A stretch of 64,000 bases of DNA from Nocardia crassostreae (GTDB taxonomy: Bacteria > Actinomycetota > Actinomycetes > Mycobacteriales > Mycobacteriaceae), in the NCBI RefSeq assembly GCF_001613405.1, contig NZ_BDCH01000011.1, forward strand, positions 62,001 through 126,000, written 5' to 3'. This document shows positions 54,193 to 63,767 of this stretch, piece after piece. How positions within the stretch are numbered: the stretch's first letter is position 1; each line of letters starts with the position of its first letter. Both the position numbers and the translations under genes were made by a program. Below the pieces are notes generated by a model that was not told where the DNA came from, did not search any database, and saw only the letters and a program-made list of their open reading frames with translations.

Positions 54193-54861
54193 ATGAACAT
54201 CCGTAAGACCATGGTGCGGGTGGCCGGTGTGGGTGCCGCCGCTACCGCCGCTATCGGCCTGTTTTCCGCCGGCGCCGCCAACGCCGACACCTTCATCCCG
54301 CTGCCGGGCGGCGAGATCACCAAGACCCTGTCCGACGGCACCGTCGTGACCGTCAAGCTCGTCGGCGAGTCCGCCAACATCAGCCCGTCCATGGGTTCCA
54401 CCCCGCTGCACCGCAATGCCTGGGCCTCCGGTTCCGCGCAGGTCACGCTGTCCGGCGCCGAGGGCGCCACGGGCGGCAAGATCCGTCCGGGTTACGTCGT
54501 CGGCTGCGAGGTCAACATTGCCGGTGGCGGCGCTGAGGGCGGCGTCGAAGGCGGCGGCACCTGGGAGGGCGAAGGCAGCCTGGGCGCCACCACCGGTGGC
54601 AGCCTGAGCCTCGGCCCGGGCCAGGCCGCGAAGTTCTACGTCCTGGATCTGGAAGCGCCGGATGACTACGGCAACGAGGATCACAGCGGCAAGAACAAGT
54701 TCAAGGGCAACTTCGGCTCGGTGACCTGGGCCGACACCACCATCGCCCTGGGCGGTTGCGCGGGCTACGCGCAGGCGCGTTCGTTCGTGCAGGTGCAGGT
54801 CGAGACCGACAATGTGATGAGCTGGGTCACCCTGTGGGGCCAGCCGTTCAGCCTCGGCTGA
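54193..54861 (+). CDS. MspA-family porin, type B, copy 2
   Basis: A 222-residue subunit: MNIRKTMVRVAG signal, SAGAANA cleavage, mature DTFIPLPGGEITKTLSDGTVV. It contains YVVGCEVNIAGGGAEGGVEGGG, a Gly/Glu-rich insertion not present in copy 1, and the shared GGCAGYAQARSFVQVQVETDN and TLWGQPFSLG end. GAGGGAAAAAG precedes ATG 54193. It completes the second A-B pair; a strong terminator follows. Confidence 0.92.
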   Translation: MNIRKTMVRVAGVGAAATAAIGLFSAGAANADTFIPLPGGEITKTLSDGTVVTVKLVGESANISPSMGSTPLHRNAWASGSAQVTLSGAEGATGGKIRPGYVVGCEVNIAGGGAEGGVEGGGTWEGEGSLGATTGGSLSLGPGQAAKFYVLDLEAPDDYGNEDHSGKNKFKGNFGSVTWADTTIALGGCAGYAQARSFVQVQVETDNVMSWVTLWGQPFSLG

Positions 54862-54880
54862 TAGTCACGGCGTAAGACGA

Positions 54881-54920
54881 ATGGGCCCGGCGCTTTTCGC
54901 GCCGGGCCCATTCGGTTTTT
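54881..54920. terminator. Terminator between porin pair 2 and mscL
   Basis: ATGGGCCCGGCGC pairs with its complement around TTTTC (13-bp stem), followed by TCGGTTTTT. It can act for both converging genes. Confidence 0.85.
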
Positions 54921-54930
54921 GCGGGGCCCT

Positions 54931-55338
54931 TCAGCTTTCGTGTTTTCCGCCGCCGCTGGCATTGCCGCCTTCGGCGAGTAGATCCCGAATCTGGTGCAGC
55001 AGTTCGTTATCGGTGAGTGCGTCATCGGACTTGCCCCAGCGCTGCTTGGCGCGGGTGGCCGGAGCCACCAGGACGAAGTACAGCAGGGCCGCGATGATGA
55101 GGTAGTTGAGCGCGGCGGTGATGATCGGGCCGATGGCGATGAAGGTCGCCGGTTTGTCGGCCACCAACTGGAATCCGAGTCCGAGTTCGTTGGAGCCGCC
55201 GAATACAGCCAGCAGCGGATTGATCACGCCATCGCTGAATGCGGTGACGATGGCGACGAACGCGGTGCCGATGACCACGGCCACGGCCAAGTCGACGACA
55301 TTACCGCGGAGTAGAAAATCCTTGAAACCCTTGAGCAT
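54931..55338 (-). CDS. mscL: Large-conductance mechanosensitive channel
   Basis: A 135-residue MscL. The N-terminal helix MLKGFKDFLLRGNVVDLAVAVVIG and TM1 (AVAVVIGTAFVAIV), the periplasmic loop (GGSNELGLGFQLVADK), TM2 (AALNYLIIAALLYFVLV) and the C-terminal helix (NELLHQIRDLLAE) are all present. It forms a pentameric emergency valve that opens under membrane tension. M. tuberculosis Rv0985c is next to the mprA operon; here the porin cluster has been inserted between. Confidence 0.95.
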   Translation of the reverse strand: MLKGFKDFLLRGNVVDLAVAVVIGTAFVAIVTAFSDGVINPLLAVFGGSNELGLGFQLVADKPATFIAIGPIITAALNYLIIAALLYFVLVAPATRAKQRWGKSDDALTDNELLHQIRDLLAEGGNASGGGKHES

Positions 55339-55440
55339 TGCCGAAAACTCCTCTGCGTGATAGCCGGTGGAGCCTGGAGTGCTGTGATAGAGCCCGAGTA
55401 ATAGCGGATATCGGCGATGCTAGTTCACGCCGCCCGCGCC

Positions 55441-56094
55441 TCAATGGAACACGACGGTCAGCGCGCTGCGCAATGACGCCGCCGCCACCACGGTCGCATG
55501 CCGCGCATCCATGGCCACCAGTACCACCCGCTCGCCCCGCCCGTCCCGGCCCTGCCGCCCGGCATCCCCGGGCGCCAGCACCACCGCCGCATCCGGCACC
55601 AGCAACAGCGCCGCCCGCCCGCCGCCCCCACCCTCGTCGTAGGCCACCACGTCCACCCGATCCCCGGCTCGCAGCACATCGGCAACAGGATTGTCCGCCA
55701 ACCGAATCGGAACAATTCGAGCATCCGCGGCCCCACCCGCGACCACCGCCAGCCGCGGCCCCACCACCCGCAATTCGGTGAGCACCTCCCCTTCGGCGAC
55801 ACCCCCGGTCAACGTCGCCCCCACCACCCGCTCCGACTCCCGTACCGCCCCCGCAGGCAATTCATCCGCCGCCCGCGGCACCCGCCGCACATCCGCATCG
55901 CCGAGCACATGCCCGGGCGGCAACTCCCGCGCCGCCACCACAACCTCGGTCCGCCGATCCTCCGGATCTCCCCGCACCGCCACAACAGCCGCGATCACCA
56001 GTAGCTCCATCGCCGAAACCCGCCGCAGCAACACCCCATCCGCCCAACGCGGCAGCCCCGCACCAGTGAATTCGAATCGGCGAAGTCGGTCCAT
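55441..56094 (-). CDS. SAF/CpaB-type domain protein with one membrane helix
   Basis: A 217-residue protein with a basic N-terminus, one membrane segment (AMELLVIAAVVAV, about 28-40) and an SAF domain (VVVAARELPPGHVLGDADVRRVP) as in Flp-pilus assembly protein CpaB. The rest is Gly/Ala/Val-rich with VADVLRAGDRVDVVAY. No pilus genes are nearby, so it may be a general envelope protein. It follows mscL on the same strand. Confidence 0.75.
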   Translation of the reverse strand: MDRLRRFEFTGAGLPRWADGVLLRRVSAMELLVIAAVVAVRGDPEDRRTEVVVAARELPPGHVLGDADVRRVPRAADELPAGAVRESERVVGATLTGGVAEGEVLTELRVVGPRLAVVAGGAADARIVPIRLADNPVADVLRAGDRVDVVAYDEGGGGGRAALLLVPDAAVVLAPGDAGRQGRDGRGERVVLVAMDARHATVVAAASLRSALTVVFH

Positions 56095-56191
56095 GCCGCG
56101 CAGTCTACGACCACACCCCCACCCACAGCCCCCACAATTCAGCCACCTGTGGATAACTCGGGCATTGTGAAAATCGCCCGTCCCCGAGAGG

Positions 56192-56220
56192 TAAGGGGGT
56201 TCCGGGGGCTTAGCCCCCGC
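56192..56220 (+). repeat. Dispersed GGGGGCTTAGCCCCC palindromic repeat, copy 2
   Basis: A 29-base copy of the element at 29303-29330, differing by one inserted C. It is intergenic, before the FmdB-like gene's end. Confidence 0.7.
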
Positions 56221-56252
56221 CTTGTCTTTCTTTCGCGCCGAAGGCGCGGCGC

Positions 56253-56552
56253 TCAGGCCGCGGAGGTGCTGGAGGTGCTCGCCGTGGAGGTGGTCGAGGT
56301 CGAGGCGCTCGACGCGGAGCTGGAGTTGCTAGAGTCCGTGGAGGTGGACTTGGCAGGCTCGGCGGAGGTGGACCCGTTGCGGCTGTCGGTGCGGTAGAAC
56401 CCGCTGCCCTTGAAGACGATGCCGACCGAGTTGAAGAGCTTGCGCAGCTTGCCGCTGCACTGGAGGCAGGTGGTCAGCGCATCATCGGAGAAGGACTGCA
56501 CGATGTCGAACTTGTTGTCGCACTCGGTGCACGCATACGAGTAAGTAGGCAT
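56253..56552 (-). CDS. FmdB-family zinc-ribbon protein with Ser/Thr tail
   Basis: A 99-residue protein. The zinc ribbon uses Cys8/Cys11 (ACTEC) and Cys29/Cys32 (CLQC), and GIVFKGSGFYRTDSR is the FmdB signature. The last 45 residues are an unusual Ser/Thr/Ala repeat (SSASSASTSTTSTASTSSTS). FmdB proteins may regulate amide and C1 metabolism. M. tuberculosis Rv0991c, a redox-regulated Hsp70-linked protein, is at this position next to the 5-FTHF cyclo-ligase. Confidence 0.9.
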   Translation of the reverse strand: MPTYSYACTECDNKFDIVQSFSDDALTTCLQCSGKLRKLFNSVGIVFKGSGFYRTDSRNGSTSAEPAKSTSTDSSNSSSASSASTSTTSTASTSSTSAA

Positions 56553-56637
56553 CGGGTAACCTCCACAGTCTTCGTCGATTTAGCACTCTACAGCTGACAG
56601 TGCCAACACTGCCAATCGGGTGTCAATTCCCGGCCGA

Positions 56638-57207
56638 TCAGCCGAGCTCGAGCAACCCGCCGCCGGGCGTCAGCGCCCACCCCATTCGATGGTCGTGCGC
56701 CTCTTCCGGCAAATGATCAACGAGTTCATCGTCGCGCACCACGGCGATCAATCGCACATCGGCACGACAAGCCGCCAAACTGCGGTCGTAATAACCCGCC
56801 CCGCGCCCCAATCGCACCCCGCGCCGATCCACCGCGAGCGCCGGAACCAGAATCACCTCGGCCTTCGCCAGGGCATCCGCCACCGGCTCCCCATCCGGCT
56901 CCGACAATCCGAACCGCCCCCGCCGCAACCGCTCCGGCCCCAGATATTCCGCCCACGCGAGCGGCCCCGGCCCGCCGGTGACCGGCAGCAGCACCCGGGC
57001 CCCGCCGCTCCGCAGCGCGTCCAACATGGCCAGCGACCCCGGCTCACTCCCGACCGGCACATACGCGCACACCCACGCCGCCCCGAGCCCGCCGACGGCC
57101 GCGGCCAGCGCCTCCGCCTCGCGCGCCCGCACCGCCGCGGGCAGCGCCTTGCGTCGCCCCAGGATCTCCTCCCGCCACGCCTTCTTGTCCCGCACACCAT
57201 CGGTCAC
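56638..57207 (-). CDS. 5-formyltetrahydrofolate cyclo-ligase
   Basis: A 189-residue enzyme that converts 5-formyl-THF to 5,10-methenyl-THF with ATP. KAWREEILGRRKALPA starts the fold, and GRGAGYYDRSLA with LVPALAVDRRGVRLG forms the ATP/folate site. GTG 57207 was preferred; ATG 57234 would add nine residues. The order FmdB, cyclo-ligase, then galU matches Rv0991c-Rv0993. Confidence 0.92.
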   Translation of the reverse strand: MTDGVRDKKAWREEILGRRKALPAAVRAREAEALAAAVGGLGAAWVCAYVPVGSEPGSLAMLDALRSGGARVLLPVTGGPGPLAWAEYLGPERLRRGRFGLSEPDGEPVADALAKAEVILVPALAVDRRGVRLGRGAGYYDRSLAACRADVRLIAVVRDDELVDHLPEEAHDHRMGWALTPGGGLLELG

Positions 57208-57447
57208 GCCCCAACGATATGCGCCCGCCCCCATGCTCCCGACAGCGCAAGTCCGCGATCATCCTGTCGACGAGGTGCGCTCCAGCAACGCGCATCGCCA
57301 TCCGCCTGTTGTAGATCCGAACGGGTGCGGCATTCCGCCGTGCGGCTGCCGCTCGGCTGCCCGCGTCGGTTCTGATGCGCTGTTCGCTGTGTTGGCGGGT
57401 GGATTCGCGCACCGTGGAATCGGCTGGGCTGTGGGAGGATTCGTACG

Positions 57448-58725
57448 GTGACGAGCTCCTCCGGCGGCGCGGTTCGACTGTTGGGGGCGAACCGCTCGTT
57501 TCGGTTGCTGTGGACAGCGCGGTCGGTGTCGTTCCTGGGCGACTCGCTCAGCTTGGTCGCACTCATGCTGTACGTCGCGGATCACACCGGGCAGGCGCTG
57601 GCGGTGGCGCTGCTGTTGTTGGTGGGCGACTTCGCTCCGGCGCTGCTCGGGCCTTTCACCGGGGCGCTGAGCGATCGGTTCGACCATCGCCGGGTGATGG
57701 TGGTCTCGGAGTTGGCGCAGGGCGCGCTGCTGGTGATCATCGCGGTGTGGCTGTCCACGCTCGGCGCGCTGCTGGCACTGGTGGCTTTGCGGGCGATCGC
57801 GGGGCAGGTCTTCCAGCCCGCCTCGCGCGCGGTGGTGCCGTCCCTGGTGCGCGACCGGGAGCTGGAAAGCGCCAATGCCGCAATCGGATTCGGGACCAAT
57901 GCGGGGGAGACCCTGGGCCCGCTGGTGGCCGCGCTACTGCTGCCGCTGGCCGGAATCCGGGGCGTGCTGCTGATCGACGCCGCGACCTTCGCCGTCTCCG
58001 CGGCGCTGCTGGCCTTCCTGCCGGTCCGGGCGGACGCATCCGCCCGCGTGCCCGGAGCCGCCGATTCCGCTGCGGCGGAGGTGGATTCCGGCAGCGCGGC
58101 GGTGCGGGAGCCGTCGCTGTGGTCGGAGACCCGGGCGGGCTTGCGCTATATCGCCGGTATGCCGATGTTGCGGGCCATCGGGTTCGGGTATTTCGCGATT
58201 GTCGCCTGCAACGGGATCGATGATGTGGCGCTGGTGTTCCTGGCCAAGGACACGTTGCACGGCGGGGATTCGGCGGTCGGTCTGTTGCTGTCGGCGGTCG
58301 GGATCGGGCTGCTGGTGGGCTATGCGCTGCTGGGCCGCGTTGCCGGGCGGGTATCGATGCCGGTGCTGCTCATCGCCGGTTTCGCCGTCAGCAGTGCCGG
58401 GAACCTGCTCACCGGGCTCGTCTGGGCGGTGGCGGCCGCGTTCGCGGTGCAGGCGACGCGCGGGCTGGGTATCGCCGCCATGGATGTGGCCGCCAATACG
58501 CTGATCCAGCGCACGGTTCCGGCCGCATTGCTGGGCCGGGTCTTCGGAAGCCTGTACGGCGCGATCGGTGTCGCGGCGGCGCTCTCCTATCTGGGTGGCG
58601 GTCTGCTGCTGGATCTCACAGATCCGCGCACCGCCCTCGTGGCGGCGGGCGCGGGCGGTTCGATAGCCACGCTCGCGACGGCCCTCGCGTTGCGGCGTTC
58701 CGGGTCGGCGCCGCATTCCGGCTGA
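57448..58725 (+). CDS. Major facilitator superfamily transporter
   Basis: A 425-residue membrane protein with twelve predicted helices and the MFS loop motif GALSDRFDHRRVM between helices 2 and 3. It resembles efflux-type MFS (macrolide/multidrug) carriers. A cytoplasmic loop of about 40 residues (VRADASARVPGAADSAAAEVDSG) separates the halves. GTG 57448 was chosen as the first start (VTSSSGGAVRLL). It is not in the corresponding M. tuberculosis block, so it is an accessory insertion between the cyclo-ligase and galU. Confidence 0.85.
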   Translation: MTSSSGGAVRLLGANRSFRLLWTARSVSFLGDSLSLVALMLYVADHTGQALAVALLLLVGDFAPALLGPFTGALSDRFDHRRVMVVSELAQGALLVIIAVWLSTLGALLALVALRAIAGQVFQPASRAVVPSLVRDRELESANAAIGFGTNAGETLGPLVAALLLPLAGIRGVLLIDAATFAVSAALLAFLPVRADASARVPGAADSAAAEVDSGSAAVREPSLWSETRAGLRYIAGMPMLRAIGFGYFAIVACNGIDDVALVFLAKDTLHGGDSAVGLLLSAVGIGLLVGYALLGRVAGRVSMPVLLIAGFAVSSAGNLLTGLVWAVAAAFAVQATRGLGIAAMDVAANTLIQRTVPAALLGRVFGSLYGAIGVAAALSYLGGGLLLDLTDPRTALVAAGAGGSIATLATALALRRSGSAPHSG

Positions 58726-58966
58726 TTCCGCTGGTTGTGGGTCTTCCCACGGTTTGCGGGCGGCGTGGCGGGGATACCAACCAGAATGTGGCGCTTTGCA
58801 CTATTGGCGCGGTTGTCGCGGGTGCGCAGCCGCTTCTCGGGTGCGAAGTTGCCCGCTACCGTGCCGTTCGATGCGCTCCCGACGAGCGCGCCGCTTAGGC
58901 TTCCTGGGAACTCGGAGCGGAGACGACGGCCGCTTCGGTGCGTAAACGGATGGATAGGGTGAATTC

Positions 58967-59920
58967 ATGACGGCTAATGGCGGCGGAACCGAGTCGTGCT
59001 TCCGCACCGCGGTGGTGCCCGCGGCGGGGCTCGGCACGAGGTTCCTGCCCGCGACCAAGACGGTTCCTAAGGAGCTGCTACCGGTGGTCGACACCCCGGG
59101 CATCGAATTGGTCGCCGCCGAGGCCGCGGAATCCGGCGCCAATCGGCTGGTGATCGTGACCTCGCCCGGAAAAGACGGCGTGGTCGCGCATTTCGTCGAG
59201 GATCTGGTGCTGGAGAGCACCCTGGCCGAGCGCGGCAAGTTCCATCTGCTGGAGAAGGTGCGCAAGGCCCCGGCCCTGCTGGACGTGACCTCGGTGGTGC
59301 AGGAGGAGCCGCTGGGCCTGGGTCATGCGGTGGCACAGGCGGAATCGGCGCTCGATCCGGACGAGGACGCCATCGCGGTGCTGCTGCCCGATGATCTGGT
59401 GCTGCCCAGCGGCGTGCTCGGCGTCATGGCCAAGGTGCGCGCCAGTTACGGCGGTTCGGTGCTGTGCGCCATCGACGTGCCCAAGGAACAGGTCAGCGCC
59501 TACGGCGTCTTCGACGTGGAGGTGCCCGAGGGCGCGCCCGCCGATGTGCTGAAGGTCAACGGCATGGTGGAGAAGCCCGCCCTGGCCGACGCGCCGTCCA
59601 CCTACGCGGCCGCGGGCCGCTATTTGCTCGATCGCGCCATCTTCGACGCGCTGCGCCGGATCACCCCGGGCGCGGGCGGGGAACTGCAGCTGACCGATGC
59701 CATTGCGCTGCTGATCGCCGAGGGACATCCGGTGCACGTGGTGGTGCATCGTGGGTCGCGACACGATCTGGGCAATCCGGGCGGTTATCTTCGTGCTGCG
59801 GTCGATTTCGCTTTGGAACGAGAGGAATACGGTCCGGCCCTGCGCGAGTGGCTCGAGCAGCGGCTGAGCCCGGGCTGGCAGAGCCACTGGACGGATCCGC
59901 AGCTGCCCTCTTGCGAATAG
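58967..59920 (+). CDS. galU: UTP-glucose-1-phosphate uridylyltransferase
   Basis: A 317-residue enzyme forming UDP-glucose for trehalose, glycolipid and wall polysaccharide synthesis. The nucleotide-binding start VVPAAGLGTRFLPATKTVPKELLP is intact, as are GLGHAVAQAE and the UDP-glucose-binding LPDDLVL and VEKP. ATG 58967 has GATAGGGTG upstream. It is the syntenic equivalent of Rv0993 and is followed 51 bp later by glp, as in mycobacteria. Confidence 0.95.
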   Translation: MTANGGGTESCFRTAVVPAAGLGTRFLPATKTVPKELLPVVDTPGIELVAAEAAESGANRLVIVTSPGKDGVVAHFVEDLVLESTLAERGKFHLLEKVRKAPALLDVTSVVQEEPLGLGHAVAQAESALDPDEDAIAVLLPDDLVLPSGVLGVMAKVRASYGGSVLCAIDVPKEQVSAYGVFDVEVPEGAPADVLKVNGMVEKPALADAPSTYAAAGRYLLDRAIFDALRRITPGAGGELQLTDAIALLIAEGHPVHVVVHRGSRHDLGNPGGYLRAAVDFALEREEYGPALREWLEQRLSPGWQSHWTDPQLPSCE

Positions 59921-59971
59921 CGAAGTCCCCCGTGTGCGGGTGTGCAGTGTGCGAGATCAGGGAAGGGCGGC

Positions 59972-61124
59972 ATGCGCTCGGTTGAGGACCAGCAGATCAA
60001 GGTGACCGCGGCGGCCGTCGCGCCGCGGCCGGTGCGGGTGGCCATTTCGGAGGCCCAGGGACTGCTGTGTGCCGAGGATGTGGTGACCGAGCAGCCGCTG
60101 CCGGGCTTCGATCAGGCGGCCATCGACGGCTATGCGGTGCGCAGTGTCGACGTGGCGGGCGCGGGCGCGAATATTCGCGACGAGGACGGCAATGCGGTGG
60201 ATCTGACGCTGCCGGTGGTGGGTGAGGTGGCGGCGGGTTCCCGGCAGCCGATTCGCCTGCAGCCCCGGCAGACCGTCCGGGTGGACACCGGTGCGCCGCT
60301 GCCCACCCTCGCGGATGCCGTACTGCCGCTGGACTTCACCGATGGCGGCCGGGCCCGGGTCAAGGTGTACGAGCCGGTACGCTCGGGCGATTACGTGCGC
60401 CGCATCGGCGACGATGTGCAGCCGGGCGATCTGGCCGTGCGCGCGGGCACCATTATCGGCCCGGCGCAGGTGGGCCTGCTGGCCGCGGTGGGCCGGGACA
60501 AGGTGCTGGTGCATCCGCGTCCGCGGCTGTCGGTGCTGTCGGTCGGCGGTGAACTGGTCGATATCGACCGCACGCCCGGTCCGGGTCAGGTCTACGACGT
60601 GAACTCCTACGCCCTGGCCGCCGCCGCGCGCGACGCCGGTGCGGATGTGAACCGGGTCGGCATCGTGAGCGGTGATCCGAAGCGGTTGCGAGATGTGGTG
60701 GAGGGGCAGCTGGTTCGCTCCGAGGTCGTGGTGATCGCGGGCGCGGTCGGCGGCTGGGCCTCGGAGCAGATTCGCGAGGCCCTGGAGGGCCTGGGCGAGC
60801 TGGAGATCACCCGGGTGGCCATGCATCCGGGGTCGGTGCAGGGTTTCGGCCTGCTGGGCCGCGACGAGGTGCCGACCTTCCTGCTGCCCTCGAATCCGGT
60901 TGGCGCGCTGGTGGTGTTCGAGGTGATGGTGCGTCCGCTCATCCGGATCGCGCTGGGCCGCCGCCATCCCATGCGCCGGGTGGTGCGGGCCCGCACGATT
61001 CTGCCCATCGCCTCGATTCCGGGCCGCCGCGGTTACCTACGCGCCCAGCTCAATCGATCCGTATGTCACCGAGGTACGGACCGGTGACGAGGTGCGGGTC
61101 GCCTTCCTCGCGCAGCGCGGATAG
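59972..61124 (+). pseudogene. glp: Divisome protein Glp (MoeA-like), C-terminus disrupted
   Basis: A MoeA/gephyrin-like protein that in Corynebacterium acts in cell division with the membrane receptor GlpR. ATG 59972 is preceded by GGGAAGGGCGG. The domain III site lacks the catalytic GGVSVG motif of true MoeA and reads AGAVGGWASEQI, which supports the divisome role. After SIPGRRGYLRAQL (about 61050) the frame is lost. The true C-terminus VTEVRTGDEVRVAFLAQRG is present in another frame up to the TAG at 61122, but about 35 residues of domain IV between the two are missing. An internal deletion or an assembly collapse explains this. The uncorrected frame ends at 61087. Confidence 0.82.
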
Positions 61125-61126
61125 GC

Positions 61127-61783
61127 ATGGACATGAACGTCTTCCGGGCCGGTCAGCATCCCGGCTGGCCCGCGCATCTGGGACCGGTGCGGGTGGCCGC
61201 CGGTCAGGTCACCTTGCGGCCCATCAGATTGCGGGACGCGGCGGCGTGGAGCCGGATCCGCACCCGTGATCGGGAGTATCTGGAGCAGTGGGAGCCGACC
61301 GGCCGCGGGGCCTGGGAGGCGCGCAATCACGCCGGGAACTGGCCGTCGCTGTGGTCGAGCCTGAAGGCGGAAGCCCGCCGGGGCGCGATGATTCCGCTGG
61401 TGATCGAGGTGGACGGCAATTTCGGCGGGCAGCTCACGGTGGGCAATATCGTGCGCGGCGCGCTGCGTTCGGCGTGGATCGGCTACTGGGTGGCCAAGGA
61501 TCTGAGCGGTCAAGGGGTGGCGACGGCGGCGCTGGCGCTGGGCCTGGACCACTGCTTCGGCGCGGTGGGGCTGCATCGGGTGGAGGCCACGGTGCGCCCG
61601 GAAAACCTTGCCAGCCAGGCGGTTCTGCGTAATGTGGGTTTCCGGGAGGAGGGTCTGCTGCGCCGTTATCTGGATGTGGACAATGCCTGGCGGGATCATC
61701 TGCTGGTGGCCATGACGGTGGAGGAGGTGTCCGGCACCGTGGTGGACAGGCTGATTCGCTCGGGCCGGGCCGCGCAGTCCTGA
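61127..61783 (+). CDS. GNAT acetyltransferase, RimJ-like
   Basis: A 218-residue protein. The GNAT core has acetyl-CoA motifs GYWVAKDLSGQGVATAALAL and LHRVEATVRPENLASQAVLRNVGFREEGLLRRYLDV, as in RimJ-type enzymes that acetylate ribosomal protein S5 or other substrates. ATG 61127 lies two bases after the glp stop, so it is in the galU-glp operon, like Rv0995. The specific target is unknown. Confidence 0.9.
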   Translation: MDMNVFRAGQHPGWPAHLGPVRVAAGQVTLRPIRLRDAAAWSRIRTRDREYLEQWEPTGRGAWEARNHAGNWPSLWSSLKAEARRGAMIPLVIEVDGNFGGQLTVGNIVRGALRSAWIGYWVAKDLSGQGVATAALALGLDHCFGAVGLHRVEATVRPENLASQAVLRNVGFREEGLLRRYLDVDNAWRDHLLVAMTVEEVSGTVVDRLIRSGRAAQS

Positions 61784-61957
61784 CACTTGAGAAAACCGAT
61801 CCGCCCGGTCTGTAAATAGTGTGACTACTGTGGCAGGTGTTGACGGCGCGCCTGCGGGTTATTCCTGAGGTACCGAATTACCCTACGGACGTCGGTGGTG
61901 TGTCCACAACACACGTCGAAGGGATAAACGCCAGGCGGGGACGGAGGTGCGAGCACG

Positions 61958-63105
61958 ATGCCGAATTCGATCTTGTGGATCGGACTGGTCGTGCTCTGGG
62001 TCTTCGTGTTGTTCCCGATGCTGGCCGACCGGCATCCGCGCATCCGCCAGCACACCGAGGCCGCCCTGAGCACCAGGGTGTTGCATCGCGGGGATGCCAA
62101 GCGACGCACCAGAAAAGGTCCGGCCACCGGACATGACACCGACCCGGACTTACGTGCCGGTTCGCAGGAAGCATCACCACGATGATCCGGAGGATCGGAT
62201 GACCAGATCGGACGACAGCCGCACGGCTGAATCGGACGACGAGGATTTCGACACCACCCGCGAACGCGATACGGAGAGCGGCACTTCCGCGACGGCGGCG
62301 GCCGAGATCGGCGCAGAGGCCGCCGCGGAGCCAACGGAAGCGGCGGCCGACGAGCCCGAGGACGATGCGGAAGACCGCGAATTCGACTCCGGGACAGCAG
62401 AATCCGAAGCAGAGGAACCGGAGCTCGCCGCCCGGGACCCCGATGCCGAACCCGCGGAGCCCGCTCCGCCCCGCCGCGCCGAGGCCCCCGCGCGGGCGCG
62501 CATGCCCGCGCTGCGCGACCGCGATCCCGAGGATGCCGAGGCGGACGAGCTCGACGAACCCGACGACCGGGCGGCCCGCGACGGATTCGACGACGAATCC
62601 GAGGACGAGGACGCGGATTTCGTGCCGACCAGACGCGGTCGCGGCGGCTACGACCCGGAGGCCGATGCCATTGCCCGCGCGGCCCGTTACACCTTCCGCC
62701 AGCGCGCCGTGCTGGGCCTGGTGCTGAGCACCCTGGCCTTCGGCGCCGCGGGCTTCGCGCTGTCGGCCGGATTGTGGTGGCTGTGCGCCCTTTCCGGCGT
62801 CGTGCTGGTCACCTACATGGCCTATCTGCGCCGCCAGGTGCGGCTGGAGGAGGATATTCGCCGCCGCCGCGTGGAGCGGCTGTCCCGCCGCCGCAAGCGC
62901 CAGGCCGAGGACGAGGAGCAGGCGCGCCGCGCTCCCGAGCTTCGATCGCGAGTCCGCGCGAACCCAGCTGCGCCGGGCGGTCCTGGTCGAACCCGATGAC
63001 GAGGATCCGTCCTTCGATCACCTGGAGCTGTTCGACGCCGCCACCGCGCGCGCGGCCCGCAATCGGGCCTCGGGTGGCCGGGAACGCCACGCCGTGGGCG
63101 AATAG
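61958..63105 (+). pseudogene. glpR: Divisome protein SepX/GlpR, doubly frameshifted
   Basis: The membrane receptor for Glp. ATG 61958 (with GGAGG twelve bases upstream) starts an N-terminal helix SILWIGLVVLWVFVLFPML. An acidic disordered region (about 80-225) rich in D/E follows, then a two-helix membrane unit (RQRAVLGLVLSTLAFGAAG) and an Arg-rich cytoplasmic tail. The frame is broken twice: an extra T near 62150 (DPDYVPVRRKHHH) and an extra G at 62937 (SFDRESARTQLRR). The tail is read to the TAG at 63103-63105 (GGRERHAVGE). Removing both bases gives 381 residues, a normal size. Confidence 0.82.
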
Positions 63106-63119
63106 CTGCCGCTGACACG

Positions 63120-63156
63120 AAGAACGGGCGCCCGATCCGATCGGGCGCCCGTTCTT
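63120..63156. terminator. Terminator after glpR
   Basis: AAGAACGGGCGCCCGAT and its exact complement (17-bp stem) around CCG. It lies between glpR and the convergent secreted-protein gene and suits both. Confidence 0.85.
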
Positions 63157-63169
63157 CGTCTGTGGCTGC

Positions 63170-63553
63170 TTACCAGTGCTGCGCGATCAGGACCTGTGCG
63201 CCCGGATCGACGGCATTGCCGGGATCGAGAAGGAGAATGGTGGATTCGCCGCCGTGCGCCGCGGCCTCGGCGAGGATCTGCTGATCGCTGGCGTAGGTGC
63301 TGCCGTCGGGCAGCGCGAGCCGGGATTCCGGATCCATTTCCACGCGGTGCCCGGTCGGCGGCACCAGGCCGTCGATGGCGCCCGGGATGGGGCTGTTGGC
63401 GACCGCAGCGGTCTCGCCCGGATTCAGGATCACACCGAAGCCGTTGTCGGTGCTGACGGGTGTGACCGCGGATGCCGCGCCCGCGCCGATCGTGACGGCG
63501 GCGGCCAGGCCGAGAACTCCGGTGGCGGCGACTGCGAGAGGATGGATGCGCAT
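63170..63553 (-). CDS. Small secreted protein of unknown function
   Basis: A 127-residue protein with an N-terminal signal peptide (MRIHPLAVAATGVLGLAAAV, cleaved after GAASA). The mature part is acidic with no cysteine and contains NGFGVILNPGETAAVANSP and QILAEAAAHGGEST. I recognise no domain. It stands alone between two terminators. ATG 63553 follows GAAAGCGAG. Confidence 0.7.
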   Translation of the reverse strand: MRIHPLAVAATGVLGLAAAVTIGAGAASAVTPVSTDNGFGVILNPGETAAVANSPIPGAIDGLVPPTGHRVEMDPESRLALPDGSTYASDQQILAEAAAHGGESTILLLDPGNAVDPGAQVLIAQHW

Positions 63554-63720
63554 GAGGTGCTCGCTTTCTCGGAAGGGTCGGGAACGAGCCGGCTGTGCGC
63601 ATCAGTTTGCATAGCTAATTGCTATTACCGGAAGGGCTTGTCCGCGCAATCACGAATTGCGGAACCAGTGATCCGGATCGCAATCCGCATCCGGAACGGC
63701 AGTTGAACGGCGGGGAGACA

Positions 63721-63754
63721 ACGGAAGGGCCCGGCGACGGCCGGACCCTTCCGT
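63721..63754. terminator. Terminator before the partial gene
   Basis: ACGGAAGGGCCCGGC pairs with GCCGGACCCTTCCGT (one mismatch). It lies 13 bases from the stop of the minus-strand partial gene and terminates it. Confidence 0.7.
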
Positions 63755-63767
63755 AGCAATCGCTGGG

